The notes beneath the pieces are model-generated. The model ran no database searches. It had not been told where the DNA came from and saw nothing but the letters and a program-made list of their open reading frames with translations. From contig NZ_CP142208.1 in NCBI RefSeq assembly GCF_036865545.1, positions 1,736,001-1,800,000 on the forward strand: 64,000 bases of DNA. Reading direction: 5' to 3'. Shown one piece after another: positions 56,762-64,000 of this stretch (the stretch's first letter is position 1; each line of letters begins with the position of its first letter). This DNA comes from Erwinia sp. E_sp_B01_1. GTDB lineage: Bacteria > Pseudomonadota > Gammaproteobacteria > Enterobacterales > Enterobacteriaceae. Made by a program: the position numbers and the translations under genes.

Positions 56762-57166
56762 ATGGCATTACTGAATATTTTTGATATCGCCGGTTCGGCG
56801 ATGAACGCGCAGTCGCAGCGACTGAACGTCAGCGCCAGTAACCTGGCCAACGCCGACAGCGTAACCGGCCCCGATGGCCAGCCCTATGTGGCAAAGCAGG
56901 TGGTCTTCCAGACCAATGCCATGCCTGGCTCCGCCACTGGCGGTGTCCGTGTAGCGCAGGTTGTTGACGATCCCACGCCAGCCAAACTGGTTTACGAACC
57001 TGGAAATCCAATGGCAGATGCCAAGGGCTACGTAAAAATGCCTAACGTCGATGTTGTTGGAGAGACGGTCAATACCATGTCAGCGTCGCGCAGCTATCAG
57101 GCCAACGTTGAAGTATTGAATACCGTTAAACAGATGATGATGAAAACCCTGACGATGGGTCAATAA
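56762..57166 (+). CDS. flgC: Flagellar rod protein FlgC
   Basis: A 134-residue rod protein with the N-terminal [11 protein letters not shown] motif and the C-terminal [19 protein letters not shown] helix common to axial proteins. Three bases after flgB. Confidence 0.95.
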   Translation: MALLNIFDIAGSAMNAQSQRLNVSASNLANADSVTGPDGQPYVAKQVVFQTNAMPGSATGGVRVAQVVDDPTPAKLVYEPGNPMADAKGYVKMPNVDVVGETVNTMSASRSYQANVEVLNTVKQMMMKTLTMGQ

Positions 57167-57177
57167 GGAGCAGGTTG

Positions 57178-57846
57178 ATGGGCATTGCAGTAGGCCTTAA
57201 CGAAAAACTGGACAACAGTACGATTGCTACCACGTCGACAACCGATACTTCGGCTGCCGATCTGCAAAGCAACTTCCTGACGCTGTTGGTGACGCAGTTA
57301 CAAAACCAGGATCCCACCAATCCTATGGATAACAGTCAGCTGACTACCCAGCTGGCACAGATCAATACCCTGAGTGGTATTGAGAAACTTAACACCACGC
57401 TGGGATCAATTTCCGGCCAGATCAACAGCGGGCAGTCCTTGCAGGCTTCAGCTCTGATTGGCCACGGCGTGATGGTTGATGGATCCCAGGTGCTGGTTGG
57501 CAGCGGTCAGACTACGCCTTTTGGTGTCAGTCTTGGACAGGCCTCCACCGCCACCACGGCCACCATTACTGATGCAACCGGCAAAGTGATGCAGACCATT
57601 AACCTGGGCGGCCTGAGCGCAGGCGTGCATACCTTTACCTGGGATGGTTCAACCACCGACGGCACGGTAGCCGCAGATGGCAAATACACGATTTCACTCA
57701 GCGCAAGCAATGCAACCGGGCAACTGGTCACGCAGCCGCTTAACTATGCGCTGGTTAACGGGGTGACTAACGACGCGTCTGGTGCCGTTTTAGACCTCGG
57801 CACTATGGGTACCACCACCCTCGCAAACATTCGTCAGATTATTTAA
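57178..57846 (+). CDS. flgD: Flagellar hook capping protein FlgD
   Basis: A 222-residue scaffold that caps the growing hook. LQSNFLTLLVTQLQNQDPTN (about 31-50) is the family signature; the middle part forms the tudor/Fn3-like fold (FTWDGSTTDGTVAADGKY). The ATG at 57178 with AAGGAG upstream is used in place of a TTG one codon earlier. Confidence 0.95.
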   Translation: MGIAVGLNEKLDNSTIATTSTTDTSAADLQSNFLTLLVTQLQNQDPTNPMDNSQLTTQLAQINTLSGIEKLNTTLGSISGQINSGQSLQASALIGHGVMVDGSQVLVGSGQTTPFGVSLGQASTATTATITDATGKVMQTINLGGLSAGVHTFTWDGSTTDGTVAADGKYTISLSASNATGQLVTQPLNYALVNGVTNDASGAVLDLGTMGTTTLANIRQII

Positions 57847-57874
57847 TTAATAACCCTTTTTCTGGAGTGAACAC

Positions 57875-59110
57875 ATGGGCTTTTCTCAGGCAGTAAGCGG
57901 CTTAAACGCAGCATCAAGCAATCTGGACGTGATCGGTAACAACATTTCCAACTCCGCTACCGTGGGCTTTAAATCCGCGACCGTTTCTTTCGCCGACATG
58001 TTTGCCGGTTCAAAGGTCGGTCTGGGTGTGAAAGTGGCTGCGGTAACGCAGGACTTTGGCGACGGTACGACTACTTCAACCAGCCGTGGACTGGACGTGG
58101 CGATCAGCCAGTCAGGATTCTTCCGTATGGCAGATGCTAACGGCGCAGTTTATTACAGCCGTAACGGCCAGTTCACTCTGGACGAAAACCGTAACATCGT
58201 TAACTCCAACGGCCTGGGGCTGACTGGCTATCCGGCGACGGGTACACCGCCAACCGTGCAGACCGGTGCTAACCCGGTTGCACTGAGCGTGCCAACCACC
58301 GCGATGTCAGCAAAAGCAACAACCTCTTCTGCAATGGTGGCTAACCTGAACTCAACGGATACCGCGCCGACTAAAACCCCGTTCAATCCAGCAGATCCAG
58401 ATACCTATAATGGTAAAGGGTCGATGACCACCTTTGACTCACTGGGTAATCAGCACACCATCAACACTTATTATGTCAAAACGGCTGATAACAAATGGGA
58501 TATGTACGCAGTTGACTCAAGCACCAACACCAATGCCAACGATCCTGCTGCCGCTGTAGGGGCTAACCCGGTTTCACTGGAGTTCGACAGCAGCGGTCAG
58601 TTGATTACTCCGGCTTCTCCTTCCACGGTTTCACTGACTTCCGGCGCGCTGAGCGGTTCTGATGCACAGACGTTCACGTTCAGCCTGTTGGGCAGCCAGC
58701 AGCAGAACACCGGTACCACCACCTTCGGTAACCCAACGCAGGATGGCTACAAGCCTGGTGAACTGACCAGCTACCAGATCAACAACGACGGCACCGTAGT
58801 AGGTAACTACTCCAACGAAAAAACCCAGGTTCTGGGTCAGATCGCGCTGGCTAACTTTGCTAACCCGGAAGGCCTGAAGTCTGAAGGTAACAACGTCTGG
58901 TCCGCCACCAGCTCTTCTGGCCAGGCGCTGGTTGGTCTTGCAGGCACGGGTAACCTGGGAACGTTGACAGCCGGTGCGCTGGAGTCTTCAAACGTTGACC
59001 TGAGTAAAGAGCTGGTGAACATGATCGTTGCCCAGCGTAACTACCAGTCTAACGCCCAGACCATCAAAACACAGGACCAGATCCTCAATACCCTGGTCAA
59101 CCTGCGTTAA
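57875..59110 (+). CDS. flgE: Flagellar hook protein FlgE
   Basis: A 411-residue hook subunit. The N-terminal FSQAVSGLNAASSNLDVIGN and C-terminal VAQRNYQSNAQTIKTQDQIL helices form the hook core; residues of about 150-330 make the variable surface domains, rich in Thr, Ser and Asn. Confidence 0.96.
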   Translation: MGFSQAVSGLNAASSNLDVIGNNISNSATVGFKSATVSFADMFAGSKVGLGVKVAAVTQDFGDGTTTSTSRGLDVAISQSGFFRMADANGAVYYSRNGQFTLDENRNIVNSNGLGLTGYPATGTPPTVQTGANPVALSVPTTAMSAKATTSSAMVANLNSTDTAPTKTPFNPADPDTYNGKGSMTTFDSLGNQHTINTYYVKTADNKWDMYAVDSSTNTNANDPAAAVGANPVSLEFDSSGQLITPASPSTVSLTSGALSGSDAQTFTFSLLGSQQQNTGTTTFGNPTQDGYKPGELTSYQINNDGTVVGNYSNEKTQVLGQIALANFANPEGLKSEGNNVWSATSSSGQALVGLAGTGNLGTLTAGALESSNVDLSKELVNMIVAQRNYQSNAQTIKTQDQILNTLVNLR

Positions 59111-59131
59111 TTCGGCTAACAGGATCGTCTT

Positions 59132-59887
59132 ATGGATCACGCGATATATACCGCAATGGGGGCTGCAAGTCAGACCCTCGATCAGCAGGCTGTGACGGCC
59201 AGCAACCTGGCAAACGCCTCAACACCAGGCTTCCGTGCGCAGCTTAATGCGTTGCGCGCTGTGCCAGTTCAGGGGCTGTCGTTGCCGACGCGTACGCTGG
59301 TGACAGCCTCAACGCCCGGTTCCGATATGTCACCCGGCGCTATGGACTATACCGAACGTTCTCTGGACGTAGCGGTTCGTCAGGACGGCTGGCTGGCCGT
59401 GCGGGCACCGGATGGCTCAGAAGCCTATACCCGTAACGGGAACATGCAAATGGACCCGGCGGGACAGCTGACCATTCAGGGCAACCTGGTGATGGGCGAC
59501 GGTGGCCCGATTGCTGTGCCGCAGGGCTCAGAAGTCACCATCGCGGCTGACGGCACTATTACCGCGCTGAATCCGGGCGATCCACCGAACGCCACTGTTC
59601 AGCTGGGCCGTCTGAAGCTGGTGAAAGCCACCGGTTCAGAAGTGACCCGTGGGGATGATGGCCTGTTTCGTCCGACTGCGGCTGCGCAGACACAGCGTGG
59701 TGCTGTCCTGCAAAACGATCCGACTATCCAGGTGATGCCTGGCGTGCTGGAAGGCAGCAACGTCAACTCAACGCAAACCATGGTCGACATGATCGCCAAC
59801 GCACGCCGCTTTGAGATGCAAATGAAAGTCATCTCCAGCGTCGATCAGAATGAACAACGCGCTAACCAGCTGCTGTCAATGAGCTAA
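59132..59887 (+). CDS. flgF: Flagellar proximal rod protein FlgF
   Basis: A 251-residue rod protein with the axial N-terminus ([19 protein letters not shown]) and C-terminus ([19 protein letters not shown]). FlgF and FlgG are related, here with 11 bases between them. Confidence 0.95.
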   Translation: MDHAIYTAMGAASQTLDQQAVTASNLANASTPGFRAQLNALRAVPVQGLSLPTRTLVTASTPGSDMSPGAMDYTERSLDVAVRQDGWLAVRAPDGSEAYTRNGNMQMDPAGQLTIQGNLVMGDGGPIAVPQGSEVTIAADGTITALNPGDPPNATVQLGRLKLVKATGSEVTRGDDGLFRPTAAAQTQRGAVLQNDPTIQVMPGVLEGSNVNSTQTMVDMIANARRFEMQMKVISSVDQNEQRANQLLSMS

Positions 59888-59898
59888 AGGATACCACT

Positions 59899-60681
59899 AT
59901 GATCCGTTCTTTATGGATTGCCAAAACCGGACTCGACGCCCAGCAAACCAACATGGACGTCATTTCGAACAACCTGGCAAACGTCAGTACCAACGGCTTT
60001 AAACGTCAGCGCGCTGTGTTTGAAGATCTGATGTATCAGACGCTGCGCCAGCCGGGAGCACAGTCTTCAGAACAAACCACGCTGCCTTCCGGGATGCAGA
60101 TTGGTACGGGTACCCGTCCGGTTGCCACCGAGCGTTTACACACCCAGGGTAACCTGAACAAAACTGACTCCTCGAAAGATGTGGCCATCAGCGGTCAGGG
60201 TTTCTTCCAGGTGCAGATGCCAGATGGCACCGTAGCCTATACCCGTGACGGTTCGTTCCAGACTGACCAGAACGGCCAGTTGGTCACAAACGGTGGCTTC
60301 CCGGTTCAGCCTGCAATCACTATTCCGGCCAATGCCCTGAGCATGACTGTGGGACGTGACGGTGTGGTTAGCGTGACCCAGCAGGGCCAGACCCAGCCGG
60401 TTCAGGTCGGTCAGCTGACGCTCAGCACCTTTATTAACGATGCCGGTCTGGAAAGTAAAGGTGAGAACCTTTACCAGGAAACGCAGGCTTCTGGTGCGCC
60501 AACTGACAGCACGCCGGGTAACAACGGCGCAGGCCTGCTTTATCAGGGCTATGTCGAAACCTCAAACGTTAACGTTGCGGAAGAGCTGGTCAGCATGATC
60601 CAGACGCAGCGCGCGTATGAAATTAACAGCAAGGCCATCAGCACTTCCGATCAGATGCTGGCCAAACTGACGCAGTTGTAA
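59899..60681 (+). CDS. flgG: Flagellar distal rod protein FlgG
   Basis: A 260-residue distal rod protein. [20 protein letters not shown] and the C-terminal [20 protein letters not shown] are near-invariant in the family. A terminator-like hairpin follows 17 bases after the stop. Confidence 0.96.
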   Translation: MIRSLWIAKTGLDAQQTNMDVISNNLANVSTNGFKRQRAVFEDLMYQTLRQPGAQSSEQTTLPSGMQIGTGTRPVATERLHTQGNLNKTDSSKDVAISGQGFFQVQMPDGTVAYTRDGSFQTDQNGQLVTNGGFPVQPAITIPANALSMTVGRDGVVSVTQQGQTQPVQVGQLTLSTFINDAGLESKGENLYQETQASGAPTDSTPGNNGAGLLYQGYVETSNVNVAEELVSMIQTQRAYEINSKAISTSDQMLAKLTQL

Positions 60682-60698
60682 GTTTAAAAGCATCAATG

Positions 60699-60720
60699 GC
60701 CGGGTTCGCCCGGCTTTATT
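60699..60720 (+). terminator. UUCG-loop hairpin inside the flg operon, between flgG and flgH
   Basis: GCCGGG-TTCG-CCCGGC is a six-base-pair GC stem with an extra-stable UUCG tetraloop, followed by TTTATT. It would end or slow part of the transcript before flgHIJ. Confidence 0.7.
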
Positions 60721-60753
60721 AAAAGAACTCTCAATATTAAAGGTAGTGTTTCC

Positions 60754-61455
60754 ATGGCGAAGCAAATCTCAATGCCTGGACGTTTGTTGGTAGCCGCGCT
60801 GCTCCTGACGCTTAACGGTTGTGCTTTAGTTCCCCGTAAGCCACTGGTCGAAGGTTCGACAACGGCCCAGCCGCTGCCTGCTTCGCCGCCGGTTGTTAAC
60901 GGCTCCATTTTTCAGGGCATGATGCCGATGAACTACGGCTATCAGCCGCTGTTCGAGGATCGTCGCCCACGTAATATCGGCGATACGCTGACCATAACGC
61001 TGCAGGAAAACGTCAGCGCGAGCAAAAGCTCCAGCGCCAACGCCGGGCGTGACGGAACCAGTACGCTGGGTCTGACTGCCTTACCAAGCTCGCTTACCGG
61101 CTTGTTGGGTGGCGATAAAACCAATATTGATGCCAGTGGCAAAACTGACTTTGCGGGTAAAGGTGGCGCTACGGCCAATAACACCTTTACCGGAACGATC
61201 ACCGTCACCGTGAATCAGGTACTGCCGAACGGCAACCTGAAAGTGATTGGTGAGAAACAGATCGAAATCAACCAGGGCACGGAATTTATCCGCTTCTCTG
61301 GCGTGGTCAACCCGCGCACCATCAGCGGGAGTAACACTGTGGTTTCAACTCAGGTTGCGGATGCCCGCATTGAATACGTCGGTAACGGCTATATCAATGA
61401 GGCGCAGACTATGGGCTGGCTGCAACGGTTCTTCCTGAACCTGTCACCGATGTAA
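60754..61455 (+). CDS. flgH: Flagellar L-ring lipoprotein FlgH
   Basis: A 233-residue outer-membrane lipoprotein forming the L ring. The signal peptide ends in LNGC (Cys23). [20 protein letters not shown] and the C-terminal [12 protein letters not shown] are diagnostic. Confidence 0.95.
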   Translation: MAKQISMPGRLLVAALLLTLNGCALVPRKPLVEGSTTAQPLPASPPVVNGSIFQGMMPMNYGYQPLFEDRRPRNIGDTLTITLQENVSASKSSSANAGRDGTSTLGLTALPSSLTGLLGGDKTNIDASGKTDFAGKGGATANNTFTGTITVTVNQVLPNGNLKVIGEKQIEINQGTEFIRFSGVVNPRTISGSNTVVSTQVADARIEYVGNGYINEAQTMGWLQRFFLNLSPM

Positions 61456-61464
61456 GAGGATTCA

Positions 61465-62571
61465 ATGCGTAAAATTATTTTCAAACTCACTTTGCTGCTG
61501 CTGGTTGGCGTCTCTTCGCTGGCGAATGCCGATCGTATTCGCGATCTGACCACTGTGGGTGGCGTGCGCGATAACTCCTTAATCGGTTACGGGTTGGTAG
61601 TGGGGCTGGATGGTTCCGGTGACCAGACAACCCAGACGCCGTTTACCACGCAAAGTTTAAACAACATGCTGTCACAGTTGGGGATCACCGTTCCGGCGGG
61701 TACCAACATGCAGCTGAAAAACGTTGCAGCGGTAATGGTGACGGCCAAACTGCCTGCGTTTGGCCGCCAGGGTCAGGTGATTGACGTTGTTGTCTCCTCT
61801 ATGGGTAACGCCAAAAGCCTGCGCGGCGGCACATTGCTGATGACGCCAATGAAAGGCGTGGATAACCAGGTCTATGCGCTCGCTCAGGGTAACATTCTGG
61901 TCGGCGGAGCCGGGGCATCAGCAGGTGGCAGTAGCGTAACCGTAAACCAGGTAAACGGCGGACGCATTACCGGCGGGGCCACTATCGAACGTGAACTGCC
62001 CAACCAGTTCGGTACGACCAGCGTCATCAACCTCTATCTGAATCAGGAAGATTTCAGCATGGCACAGCGCATCACTGATGCCATCAACGCCCGCAGCGGC
62101 TACGGCTCAGCCCAGGCGCTGGATGGCCGTACCGTTGCTGTTCAGGTTTCGGCAAACGGCACTTCTCAGGTTCGGCTGCTGGCGGATATTCAGAACATCG
62201 ATGTGAGCATGCCGATTCAGGATGCCAAAGTCATTATCAACTCGCGTACCGGATCGGTGGTAATGAACCGCGAAGTCCAGTTGAGCACCTGTGCTATCGC
62301 TCAGGGCAACCTGTCGGTAACGGTGAATCAGTCGCAGAACGTCAGCCAGCCTGATACCCCTCTGGCGGGTGGTCAGACGGTGGTGACGCCGCAGACGCAG
62401 ATTGATCTACGCCAGAGCGGCGGCGCACTGCAAAGCGTTAATGCCAGCGCCAACCTCAACAGCGTGGTACGTGCCCTGAATGCGTTAGGTGCCACGCCGA
62501 TCGATTTGATGTCCATCCTGCAGTCAATGCAGAGTGCGGGTTGCCTGCACGCCAAACTGGAAATTATCTGA
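61465..62571 (+). CDS. flgI: Flagellar P-ring protein FlgI
   Basis: A 368-residue periplasmic protein forming the P ring around the rod, needing FlgA for assembly. A signal peptide (about 1-22, SSLANA) precedes [20 protein letters not shown]. The two Cys residues near the C-terminal half ([21 protein letters not shown]) form the known disulfide. The stop overlaps flgJ by one base (TGATG). Confidence 0.95.
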   Translation: MRKIIFKLTLLLLVGVSSLANADRIRDLTTVGGVRDNSLIGYGLVVGLDGSGDQTTQTPFTTQSLNNMLSQLGITVPAGTNMQLKNVAAVMVTAKLPAFGRQGQVIDVVVSSMGNAKSLRGGTLLMTPMKGVDNQVYALAQGNILVGGAGASAGGSSVTVNQVNGGRITGGATIERELPNQFGTTSVINLYLNQEDFSMAQRITDAINARSGYGSAQALDGRTVAVQVSANGTSQVRLLADIQNIDVSMPIQDAKVIINSRTGSVVMNREVQLSTCAIAQGNLSVTVNQSQNVSQPDTPLAGGQTVVTPQTQIDLRQSGGALQSVNASANLNSVVRALNALGATPIDLMSILQSMQSAGCLHAKLEII

Positions 62572-63509
62572 TGAGTAACTCCCAGTCTCTGATGGGGGCG
62601 GCGTACGACAGCCGCTCTCTGAATGACCTCAAACGCCAGGCTGGCAGCGACCCTAAGGCACATGCCAGAGAAGTTGCGAAGCAGGTGGAAGGGATGTTTG
62701 TACAGATGATGCTGAAAAGCATGCGTCAGGCGCTGCCGCAGGATGGTCTGCTGAGCACTGAACAGACGCGGCTTTACACCTCAATGTACGATCAGCAGAT
62801 TGGGCAGCAGATCGCCTCCAAAGGGTTGGGTCTGGCTGACCTGATGGTTAAGCAGATGGATCAGGTACAGGCACCGGATGAAAATGCCGGAACCGTACCA
62901 ATGATGCTGGATAAGAACTTCATCAATACTTTACCACCGCTGGCGATGGAACAGATTATCCGCAAGGCCGTGCCTCGTTTGCCCTCGTCAGAGGTGCCGC
63001 TGCACGGTGACAGCAGCGATTTCATCGCGCAGTTGTCGCAGCCCGCCAAAATGGCGAGTGCGGAGAGCGGTATTCCGCATCACCTGATCCTGGCGCAGGC
63101 CGCGCTGGAATCAGGCTGGGGCCAGCGCCAGATTCTGACCGCCGAAGGCAAGCCAAGCTACAACGTGTTCGGTATCAAAGCCTCTGCCAACTGGCAGGGC
63201 AAAACCACCGATATCATGACCACCGAGTATGAAGGCGGCGAAGCGAAGAAGGTGAAAGCTAAATTCCGCGTGTATGACTCTTATTTCGAAGCGCTGAACG
63301 ATTACGTCAAGCTGCTAAGTAATAACCCTCGTTACAGCGCGGTGACCACCGCAGAAACGCCGGAGCAGGGCGCCAGAGCGTTGCAGGCCGCAGGCTATGC
63401 GACCGACCCTAAATATGCGCAAAAATTAGTAGGGATGATTCAACAATTCAAAAACATGGGTGAAAAAGTGGTGAAGGCTTACACCCAGGATATTGGCGAT
63501 TTGTTCTGA
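62571..63509 (+). CDS. flgJ: Flagellar rod-cap and peptidoglycan hydrolase FlgJ
   Basis: A 312-residue bifunctional protein. The N-terminal rod-scaffold part (VAKQVEGMFVQMMLKSMRQA) is followed by a glucosaminidase domain from about residue 150 (ALESGWGQRQI, NVFGIKASANW). It opens the cell wall for rod passage. ATG at 62571 overlaps flgI; an earlier in-frame ATG inside flgI is rejected. Confidence 0.95.
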   Translation: MSNSQSLMGAAYDSRSLNDLKRQAGSDPKAHAREVAKQVEGMFVQMMLKSMRQALPQDGLLSTEQTRLYTSMYDQQIGQQIASKGLGLADLMVKQMDQVQAPDENAGTVPMMLDKNFINTLPPLAMEQIIRKAVPRLPSSEVPLHGDSSDFIAQLSQPAKMASAESGIPHHLILAQAALESGWGQRQILTAEGKPSYNVFGIKASANWQGKTTDIMTTEYEGGEAKKVKAKFRVYDSYFEALNDYVKLLSNNPRYSAVTTAETPEQGARALQAAGYATDPKYAQKLVGMIQQFKNMGEKVVKAYTQDIGDLF

Positions 63510-63517
63510 TTAATTGC

Positions 63518-63544
63518 TCAAGTTTATTCCGGTTTAACCGATAA
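63518..63544 (+). promoter_or_regulatory. Sigma-28 (FliA) promoter of flgK
   Basis: TCAAGTTT-N11-ACCGATAA differs from the consensus TAAAGTTT-N11-GCCGATAA at only two positions, with exact spacing, 84 bases before flgK. It starts nine bases after the flgJ stop. Confidence 0.85.
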
Positions 63545-63553
63545 CTCTTAGAG

Positions 63554-63587
63554 GCCGGATTTGTGTTAAGCACACCGGCAGATTTTT
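63554..63587 (+). terminator. Terminator of the flgB-J operon within the flgK leader
   Basis: GCCGG and TGTG pair with CACA and CCGGC (three-base bulge), followed by AGATTTTT. It lies downstream of the sigma-28 promoter, so flgK transcripts from that promoter must also cross it. Confidence 0.6.
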
Positions 63588-63627
63588 CAAGCCGCCCGTG
63601 CTGTGTCAGGGTAAAATAGGAAACGCG

Positions 63628-64000
63628 ATGGCTAACTTAATTAATACCGCAATGAGCGGATTAAACGCTGCTCAGGCTGCGTTGAATACCACCAGTAATA
63701 ACATCAGTAACTACAGCGTTACCGGCTATTCACGCCAGACTACGGTGCTTAACCAGGCCAACAGCACGATGAGTGGCGGCCAGTATTATGGCAACGGCGT
63801 TTCCGTGGGAAGCGTGAACCGCGAATATGATGCGTTCATCACTAACCAGCTGCGCAGCGCAACCACGCAAAACAGTGCGTTGACCACGCAGTACACGCAG
63901 ATGTCGAACATTGACGATATGTTTTCCGGCACCACCAACACCCTGTCGGCCAACATTCAGGACTTCTTCTCCTCACTGCAGACCCTGGTCAGCAACGCGG
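63628..64000 (+). CDS. flgK: Flagellar hook-filament junction protein FlgK, 3' end outside window
   Basis: The first 124 codons are present. ANLINTAMSGLNAAQAALNT and NISNYSVTGYSRQT are the classic FlgK N-terminus. FlgK caps the hook before filament growth and is exported with FlgN help. The frame is still open at the window end; the full protein is usually about 550 residues. Confidence 0.95.
   Translation, partial: MANLINTAMSGLNAAQAALNTTSNNISNYSVTGYSRQTTVLNQANSTMSGGQYYGNGVSVGSVNREYDAFITNQLRSATTQNSALTTQYTQMSNIDDMFSGTTNTLSANIQDFFSSLQTLVSNA

Noticed and set aside
1..64000. CRISPR arrays, insertion sequences or prophage genes
   Set aside because: No regularly spaced repeats, transposase motifs or phage structural genes were found in the window.

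Overview
The window looks like chromosome from a member of the Erwiniaceae (Erwinia/Pantoea group, Enterobacterales). From about 29.4 kb to the end the gene order follows the Escherichia coli clsC-opgCGH-yceK-msyB-mdtG-lpxL-trhO-yceIJ-solA-bssS-dinI-pyrC-yceB-grxB-rimJ-yceH-mviM-murJ-flgNMA-flgBCDEFGHIJK backbone, with local losses (no mdtH between grxB and rimJ) and insertions (an old-yellow-enzyme gene between lpxL and trhO, a ProP-type transporter next to yceJ). The first 29 kb is accessory DNA with no counterpart at that place in the E. coli map. Family assignments rest on motifs and remembered family sequences; no search was run.

Left edge (1-0.9 kb): two unrecognised genes, the second a small two-helix membrane protein, end at a 3' fragment of a tRNA-Leu(UAA) gene followed by the tRNA-type terminator. 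This is the footprint of an integrative element whose body lies to the left of the window. Next (1-6.4 kb) come a heavy-metal-type two-component system, a secreted alpha/beta hydrolase, a lipid-kinase-like protein, a DUF2000 protein and an AraC regulator.

6.6-11.3 kb: a self-contained efflux operon of MarR repressor, 14-helix-type MFS pump, membrane-fusion protein and outer-membrane lipoprotein channel, with a 12-bp perfect palindrome as the probable operator. 11.6-25.2 kb: a 16-gene aryl polyene (APE) type II polyketide cluster running apeC to apeR: chain-length factor, acyltransferases, two acyl carrier proteins, AMP ligase, two dehydratases, ketoreductase, two further ketosynthases, thioesterase, LolA-like carrier, MMPL exporter and lipoprotein. 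Nearly all genes overlap or abut, implying one coupled transcript making a membrane-anchored polyene pigment. No methyltransferase gene is present at its start. A Fur-box-controlled TonB-dependent siderophore receptor, a 46-residue membrane protein behind a palindromic leader and a clan-A glycosidase-like protein follow.

29.4-54.6 kb: envelope and housekeeping genes: cardiolipin synthase C, osmoregulated periplasmic glucan synthesis (opgC divergent from opgGH), lipid A lauroyltransferase, tRNA hydroxylase, dinI with a clean LexA box, pyrC with a leader that fits CTP-dependent start-site control, and murJ. The lipoprotein gene yceB carries a one-base frameshift in a homopolymer inside its signal peptide.

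54.6-64 kb: the flg flagellar region. flgA and flgMN run leftward and flgB-flgJ rightward from a divergent region holding an FlhDC-type box; flgM and flgK have sigma-28 promoters, and flgK runs off the window. A UUCG-loop terminator lies inside the operon between flgG and flgH.
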